Positions 6,633 to 11,094 of a stretch of DNA of 11,094 nt are shown here, one piece after another. The stretch's first letter is position 1; each line of letters starts with the position of its first letter. The position numbers and the translations under genes are program-made. Origin of the DNA: Acidobacteriota bacterium (GTDB lineage Bacteria; Acidobacteriota; Thermoanaerobaculia; Multivoradales; JAHEKO01); assembly GCA_029861655.1 (NCBI GenBank), contig JAOTZA010000089.1:1-11094 (forward strand), written 5' to 3'. The notes below the pieces were generated by a model. That model searched no databases. It was not told the DNA's origin and saw only the letters and a program-made list of their open reading frames with translations.

Positions 6633-9600
6633 CTAGCGGTAGTAGCCGGAGATCGTCCTGGCCCGTGCTCCCGGTGAGTCCACACGTACCGCAACCTCTC
6701 GCCAGGCCTCGTCTTCCGTCTCATCGGCGTAGTAGCCGATGAGGTACTGACTGCGAATCTCCCGATCCACCTCTTGATAGATGGCCTCGAGGTCCTCGCC
6801 TACACGGGTGACAAAGACACGCCCCCCCACATTCCGAGTCAATGACTCGAGACGGTTCATAAAGCCCCGGATCGTCAGTCCTTTGCCCGCGGTCCGATAG
6901 ATCTCGTCGTTTGACACGACGACATAGAGCGGCACGCCGACCCGGCGCGCAAACTCCAAACACGTTCGATAGGAAAAATTCGGATCCTCGTCGGCACCGT
7001 CGGAGTAGACGATCAAGGCCTTCTTACCCGGAACTCCTTGGAGCTGCACCAAGGAATACACGATCCCCTTCCAGATCGAGGTGCGGCCTGCCGGCCGAAG
7101 ACTGAAAAGAGCCTGCCTCGCGGCCGCAAGATCCGAGGTCGTGTCCTTCTGCAAGAAAGCCTCGTCTCCAAAACCGACCACAAACGCGCGGTCACGCTTC
7201 GCGGCCAAGCCGTCCAAAAACCGCGCTGCCGCGTTTTGGACATCGGGGAGTTTGACGAACATCGACGCCGAGGAATCGATCGCCAACCCGACCGTCAGTG
7301 GCTGGTCACCTGCGTCGCCAAAGGTCGAGATCTCCTGCCGCTCCCCATCTTCCACCACCTCGAAGTCATCCCGACCGAGGCCCATGACCGGCCGCCCCTG
7401 CCTATCGGTGACCACGGTGTAGAGCTCGACCAGCTCGACCCGCAGTCGTTCGCTCCCCTCGGGGCTGTTGAAGAAAACGACATCCTCGGTGGTCGAGCCG
7501 TCCATCAGGTGGCCGACGACACGCACGAACCCGGCAGGCGATTCCGCAGGCACGAAGATCCGCTGCGAATACGGTGGCGTGTAGCGTGTTCCCGCGAGCT
7601 CCTCCTTCCAGAAGAAGTCCAGTCGCTCGAGCCGGTTACCGCGCGGCACCCGCACCGTCGCCTCGACATCGACCGGTCCGGTGCGTGGCCGGCTGGAGTC
7701 GCCGTTCGATCCCGCAGCCGGATCGAGTATGCGAACACGGAAACTGCCCGAACCCTCGTTGATCACCAGAGCATCGCGACCCAGCAGCTTCCCATCGCCA
7801 CTGTAGGCCACGGCCTCGACCCTACGGGTCTGGGGTAGACGCCCCAGGTCCAGGCGGGCGGAGAACGGTGGCATGCGACGCGATACGGCCAACTGACCAT
7901 CCAGAAGAAAATCCACCCGATTCACACGTGTGTCCGAAACCACCGTCTCGAACTCGATCGTCCCCATGACCAGCCGAGGTTTCGGCGCCAAGAGGTGCAC
8001 GGCTTTGGGGGCCGGCAAGACATACGACGGGGCCAGGTCATCGGTCGTCGTGGCGGATTCGGCGCCAGCGGCCTCCTCCGAGCGAACGTGCGAAGAACCC
8101 CACAGACCCAGCCCGAGATCCTCGACGACCACGACACTCGGGAAATCAGAATCCAACGAGGCCTGAAAAGGCATCCGGAACAAATACGCCCCCGCGACGT
8201 CGTCTACGGGCTGAAGTTCGACGAGTTGCAACTCACTCTGAGTGACGATGAATTGATCGGCATTCCTGGGGGTCCCTGCCGTCGCCACCGTCACTCGCAG
8301 CGGACCCGCGCCAGCGGCGTTCTCCGACTCGGTGTCGGTGAGCCACTCCACCCGCAGCGTACCGGCCGGCTCCACCACGGCCGAGATCATCAGATCGCCG
8401 TCGCCGGACTCCTCCTCCATCACCCGCCTGGCACGGGCCCTGGAGAGGATTCTTGGCGGGTAGCCCGCGGTCCACCGTGGCGCCGAGATCTTCGCAGACT
8501 TCGATAGCCCCAAGTCCGAGCGAATCTCAGTGCGGCCGCTACCGCCCGCGCGTCGAACCTCTACCCGTTTGAGATCGTCCGAGCTCGAAGCGCTCTCGTA
8601 GGTCACCCGATAACGGCCGGCCAGCCGCTCGATCTCACGGCCCAGTTGGCGCCCGTCGGTCACCACCGAGCCGCTCGAGTCGTCGGCCAACCGTTCGAGC
8701 ACCGCAAGGGGTGCGCTCAGCTCCGCTTCGATCTCCGCCTCGGTGCGTCTCTTGAAAAGATCCCGGGGGTCCAGTGAGGGCTTGAAAAGGGTCCGATCGA
8801 CCTCACGACCGTCCTGGACCACCGTCTCGACCCGTTTGTCCTCTTCACTGGACGACGTCGAGCCATCTCCCTCCTCGGCGGCCTGCAGATCGATGAGCTC
8901 CGACGGTGTAAATCCAACAACCACCCAACCCAGTGCGGCCACCGCTCGCGCGGTCTCACCAAGCGACGCTTCGACCGCGGGCCAGTTCACCCCCTCTACC
9001 GCGTCCTGCATCGATATCTTGCTCAACATTTTCTCGTAGAAACCGACATCGTGTTCATCCCAGCCTGACGAGACGTAGATCAGCAGTCGAGGAGCCGTGT
9101 CCTGGGTGTTGGGTGGACCCGCCTCCTCCGCGAGCCAATTGAGAAAACGCAGTCGATTCGCTTCCACGAGATCGGCCTCGTCGCGAACGGCCGAGCGGAC
9201 CGTGCGCGCCAGATCCGCCAGCAGGCGTCCCGCCGTGGCACTGACCGCCGCCTCCCGATCAGCAACCAAGGGCGCAACGTACGGGCTCGCCAGAAACCGG
9301 TCGCGAATAGCGAGCTGACCGGAAAGCCCCGTTTCACGAAGCGCTATCCAGGACAAGGCTTCCTCCAGAGCCATCGGATCTCGGGTCGGCGGCAAGCTCC
9401 GCGTGATCTCGTCGCCTCCCAAGAAGACCTCTACGGATCCAAGTCCGGTGAGGGCTTCGGCCTGCCTGCCGATCTCCATCGCTCCGGCTTTCACCACGAG
9501 CGGTGTGGAGAACACCTGCTCCAAAAAGACGACAACGCGCCAACCGCCTACCGGCTCGATGGAGAGCGGAGCGATCACAACGTCCTCTTCCACGACTTCG

Positions 9601-9776
9601 AGGTCGTTCACCTGAACGCCGCCCACCACTTCCCCTCTACGGTCCAGGACCTGGACAGCCAGCTCTACGTTGATTCCTCCTGCTCCTGCTCCGGTCGCCC
9701 GATGCGACACGGTTGTCGTGCCGATCAAGACCAGAAGACACAAAAGCCCGGTTCGAGTTCTTTGTCTTCCGCCCAT
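6633..9776 (-). CDS. Secreted VWFA-related protein with two VWFA-type modules
   Basis: The protein has 1047 residues. ATG 9776 is preceded by GGGAAGAAG and begins a signal peptide (basic MGGRQRTRTG, then LLCLLVLIGTTTV), so export is expected. Module 1 (about 37-400) has the family's opening strand pattern, VELAVQVLDRRGEVVGGV, and a core strand, WRVVVFLEQVF, where a metal site (DxSxS) would normally stand; the metal site is missing. The middle (about 455-770) is beta-rich; two stretches, near 592-675 and 678-770, look like immunoglobulin-type folds. Module 2 (about 778-1047) opens with VELYTVVTDRQGRPVMGL and DDFEVVEDG and has a complete metal-ion-dependent adhesion site: DSSAS (834-838), T899 in GRTS and D926 in YSDG. 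It ends with SQYLIGYY, typical of the Acidobacterial VWFA family. Ligand and role are unknown; adhesion or envelope-protein assembly fits the fold. A start upstream of 9776 would run antisense into the DUF937 gene and is rejected. Confidence 0.9.
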   Translation of the reverse strand: MGGRQRTRTGLLCLLVLIGTTTVSHRATGAGAGGINVELAVQVLDRRGEVVGGVQVNDLEVVEEDVVIAPLSIEPVGGWRVVVFLEQVFSTPLVVKAGAMEIGRQAEALTGLGSVEVFLGGDEITRSLPPTRDPMALEEALSWIALRETGLSGQLAIRDRFLASPYVAPLVADREAAVSATAGRLLADLARTVRSAVRDEADLVEANRLRFLNWLAEEAGPPNTQDTAPRLLIYVSSGWDEHDVGFYEKMLSKISMQDAVEGVNWPAVEASLGETARAVAALGWVVVGFTPSELIDLQAAEEGDGSTSSSEEDKRVETVVQDGREVDRTLFKPSLDPRDLFKRRTEAEIEAELSAPLAVLERLADDSSGSVVTDGRQLGREIERLAGRYRVTYESASSSDDLKRVEVRRAGGSGRTEIRSDLGLSKSAKISAPRWTAGYPPRILSRARARRVMEEESGDGDLMISAVVEPAGTLRVEWLTDTESENAAGAGPLRVTVATAGTPRNADQFIVTQSELQLVELQPVDDVAGAYLFRMPFQASLDSDFPSVVVVEDLGLGLWGSSHVRSEEAAGAESATTTDDLAPSYVLPAPKAVHLLAPKPRLVMGTIEFETVVSDTRVNRVDFLLDGQLAVSRRMPPFSARLDLGRLPQTRRVEAVAYSGDGKLLGRDALVINEGSGSFRVRILDPAAGSNGDSSRPRTGPVDVEATVRVPRGNRLERLDFFWKEELAGTRYTPPYSQRIFVPAESPAGFVRVVGHLMDGSTTEDVVFFNSPEGSERLRVELVELYTVVTDRQGRPVMGLGRDDFEVVEDGERQEISTFGDAGDQPLTVGLAIDSSASMFVKLPDVQNAAARFLDGLAAKRDRAFVVGFGDEAFLQKDTTSDLAAARQALFSLRPAGRTSIWKGIVYSLVQLQGVPGKKALIVYSDGADEDPNFSYRTCLEFARRVGVPLYVVVSNDEIYRTAGKGLTIRGFMNRLESLTRNVGGRVFVTRVGEDLEAIYQEVDREIRSQYLIGYYADETEDEAWREVAVRVDSPGARARTISGYYR

Positions 9777-9803
9777 TGCTATCTTCTTCCCGACTTGCCG
9801 CCT

Positions 9804-9826
9804 GCCCGCGGCCGGTCTGCGCGGGC
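9804..9826 (-). other. Strong hairpin in the leader of the VWFA gene
   Basis: GCCCGCG at 9804-9810 and CGCGGGC at 9820-9826 form seven perfect GC pairs around a nine-base loop; two more pairs can form past a one-base bulge. It lies roughly a dozen bases upstream of the GGGAAGAAG ribosome binding site (minus strand). It could affect message stability or ribosome access. No promoter could be assigned confidently; GATAAT at 9834-9829 is a possible -10 without a good -35. Confidence 0.35.
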
Positions 9827-10083
9827 GGATTATCGCACCAACTTCCCTGAAACTCGTCGAGAGTCTCGAAGCTCGCGCTCCGGTTGCCTCGACTCGCTTG
9901 CAAACCGCTGGCCGCTTTCCACAGGCGCCTCGCCAATTGACGAAAAGACTCTGGAATGATAGCCTTTTCGGGGTCTTTAAGCGGAAACTGCAACTTTTGG
10001 ATCCCTTCCGAGACTTCTCCGCCCCTCGACCACAACAACCTTGGTGTACAGCGACGGATGGTCGTCGCAGACGGATTTTTAAC

Positions 10084-10107
10084 CCTGTGAACAGGCCTTG
10101 AAAGGCC
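10084..10107 (+). other. Two overlapping, mutually exclusive hairpins before the DUF937 ribosome binding site
   Basis: CCTGT (10084-10088) can pair with ACAGG (10091-10095), and GGCCTT (10094-10099) can pair with AAGGCC (10102-10107). The two share bases 10094-10095, so only one can form fully. The GGAGG ribosome binding site follows at 10110-10114. A run of five T lies just upstream at 10076-10080. Confidence 0.3.
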
Positions 10108-10119
10108 ACGGAGGAAAAC

Positions 10120-10725
10120 ATGTCTTCTTCACTCATTGATCTCTTGACCCAGCAAATCCAGTCTGGCGGTTTGTCGCAGATCGCGGGCCAACTCGGCACC
10201 GACGAATCGACAGCCGGCAAAGCCGTACCGGCCGCCCTGGGAACCCTCATAGGTGCCCTCGCCAAGAACGCCTCGAGCGGCCGAGGCGCCGAGGACCTGT
10301 TTGGTGCTCTTTCTCGCGACCACGACGGCAGCATCCTGAACGATATCGGCGGAGCCATCTCCAACAGCGGAAACCTCGCCGGTAGCGGAATCCTCAAGCA
10401 CGTACTCGGAGGCAACCGGCAGTCGATCGAGAAGGGCCTCGGCCAGGCGACCGGTCTGGATGCCGGCGCCATCGGCAAACTGCTGCCGATGCTTGCTCCG
10501 ATCCTGATGGGTGCCCTCGGCAAGGCGCGCAATGAAGGCAACCTCGACGTCGGGGGCCTGGCGGGCATGCTCGGCCAGCAGCGTCAGCACGTACAGAAAC
10601 AGGTACCCCGTGGCTTCGGTCTGGGTAGCTTGATCGATCGCGACGGTGACGGACAGATCGCCGATGACCTCGCGGGAATGGTCGGCAAGGGCCTTCTCAA
10701 AAACCTCTTTGGAGGCGGACGGTAG
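10120..10725 (+). CDS. DUF937 (YidB-like) protein with two Asp-rich loops
   Basis: The protein has 201 residues, with ATG at 10120 behind a strong GGAGG (10110-10114), and stops at TAG 10723-10725. It shows the DUF937/YidB pattern: an N-terminal helix starting SLIDLLTQQI, alternating Gly/Ala/Leu-rich helices, a central LLPMLAPILMGALGK (121-135), and Gly-rich turns. No signal peptide or clear membrane span is seen. Two acidic loops stand out: RDHDGSILND at 66-75 and DRDGDGQIADDL at 173-184. They resemble calcium-binding loops of EF-hand or dockerin type but lack the usual acidic residue at position 12, so metal binding is unproven; such Asp-rich turns are common in this family. The function of DUF937 proteins is not well established. 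The next gene lies 84 bases downstream on the same strand and encodes a Kbp-like protein, suggesting a shared transcript. Confidence 0.85.
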   Translation: MSSSLIDLLTQQIQSGGLSQIAGQLGTDESTAGKAVPAALGTLIGALAKNASSGRGAEDLFGALSRDHDGSILNDIGGAISNSGNLAGSGILKHVLGGNRQSIEKGLGQATGLDAGAIGKLLPMLAPILMGALGKARNEGNLDVGGLAGMLGQQRQHVQKQVPRGFGLGSLIDRDGDGQIADDLAGMVGKGLLKNLFGGGR

Positions 10726-10743
10726 AGATCAGCCAGTTATTCG

Positions 10744-10760
10744 GCAACAGCGGCTGTTGC
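10744..10760 (+). other. Perfect hairpin between the DUF937 and BON-LysM genes
   Basis: GCAACAG (10744-10750), loop CGG, CTGTTGC (10754-10760) give a seven-pair stem with a three-base loop, 18 bases past the DUF937 stop codon. The bases after it are GGTTGG, not a T-run. It is more likely a processing or stabilising element in a two-gene message than a terminator, although an attenuator is possible. Confidence 0.45.
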
Positions 10761-10809
10761 GGTTGGAAGACACCGCGCCGCATTCGATAACTTTGAACAG
10801 GAGAACAGC

Positions 10810-11094
10810 ATGGGACTACTTGATTTTGTAAAAAGCGCCGGAGAATCGATCTTTGGCAAAGACGACGACGAGAAGAGCGCACCGCAGGCTCCCAGTGGCG
10901 GGCCGAGCGCGGAAGACGTCGCGCGGATGAAGAACCGGCGCAAGGCCGCAGGCCTCGTGCAACTCGTCCAGGGTCTCGGTTTCGAGGTCGAGGATATGAC
11001 CGTGAAAGTCGAAGGCGACGTTGCCACGGTCGGTGGCAAGGTCGGCTCGCAGGAAACGCGCGAGAAGATCCTACTCGCAATCGGCAACACCGCG
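10810..11094 (+). CDS. lysM: Kbp/YgaU-like BON-LysM protein, 3' end missing
   Basis: The first 95 residues of a protein that continues past the right edge. ATG 10810 follows AGGAGA at 10799-10804. The start MGLLDFVKSAGESIFG matches the opening of Escherichia coli Kbp (formerly YgaU), a small cytoplasmic K+-binding protein with a BON domain then a LysM domain. The visible BON region (about 45-95) carries LGFEVEDMTVKVEGDVATV and ETREKILLAIGN, again close to the Kbp pattern. A Pro/Ser/Asp-rich linker (about 17-35) separates the amphipathic start from the BON domain. The LysM domain is expected beyond the window edge and is not seen, so the name rests on the BON half. There is no signal peptide, as in Kbp. 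Confidence 0.85.
   Translation, partial: MGLLDFVKSAGESIFGKDDDEKSAPQAPSGGPSAEDVARMKNRRKAAGLVQLVQGLGFEVEDMTVKVEGDVATVGGKVGSQETREKILLAIGNTA

Larger units (their letters stand above)
9777..10119. promoter_or_regulatory. Divergent intergenic region between the VWFA and DUF937 genes
   Basis: These 343 bases must hold the promoters of both divergent genes, but no convincing -35/-10 pair is visible. TTGACG at 9937-9942 (plus strand) is a fair -35 but lacks a good -10 at 16-18 bases. No credible gene is present: open frames through it are Arg/Ser/Pro-rich and unlike any family. Hairpins in it are listed separately. Confidence 0.45.

Noticed and set aside
9777..10568. N-terminal extension of 264 residues to the VWFA protein
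   Set aside because: It runs antisense through the well-supported DUF937 gene and lacks domain features. The ATG at 9776 has a ribosome binding site and begins a signal peptide.

Overview
The window is GC-rich, densely coding bacterial DNA. The best lineage clue is the large secreted von Willebrand factor A (VWFA) protein on the minus strand. It has the layout of the 'VWFA-related Acidobacterial domain' family, so an Acidobacteriota genome (perhaps a Thermoanaerobaculia-like lineage) is my best guess. That placement is an inference from one family plus base composition. No tRNA, rRNA, CRISPR array, transposase or phage gene was seen.

Layout. (1) Positions 1-323, plus strand: the 3' part of an ACT-domain protein. 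(2) Positions 324-1100: a 777-base gap between convergent genes with no credible gene. It holds a pair of 32-base inverted repeats (30 of 32 matching) 411 bases apart, nested smaller hairpins, and a separate 46-base stem-loop. (3) Positions 1101-9776, minus strand, in order of transcription: a VWFA-related secreted protein; a membrane-anchored N-acetylmuramoyl-L-alanine amidase; a MamK-like bacterial actin; NAD+-dependent DNA ligase LigA; and a polytopic membrane protein whose C-terminal domain resembles a type II secretion major pseudopilin. The last four are separated by only 4, 11 and 22 bases and are probably one operon; 110 bases separate the VWFA gene from the amidase gene. (4) Positions 9777-10119: a 343-base divergent intergenic region with hairpins in both leaders. 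(5) Positions 10120-11094, plus strand: a DUF937/YidB-like protein, then the start of a Kbp/YgaU-like BON-LysM protein cut by the window edge.

The most interesting part is the amidase-actin pair. The amidase has a cytoplasmic tail, one membrane span, a coiled coil and an outward-facing Amidase_3 domain. Its stop codon lies four bases from the start codon of an actin whose ATPase motifs and overall sequence resemble magnetosome MamK. No magnetosome gene is visible. I infer that the actin may form a filament linked to envelope remodelling. Other points of note are the membrane protein-pseudopilin fusion, the duplicated VWFA module with a degenerate first copy, and the inverted-repeat element.
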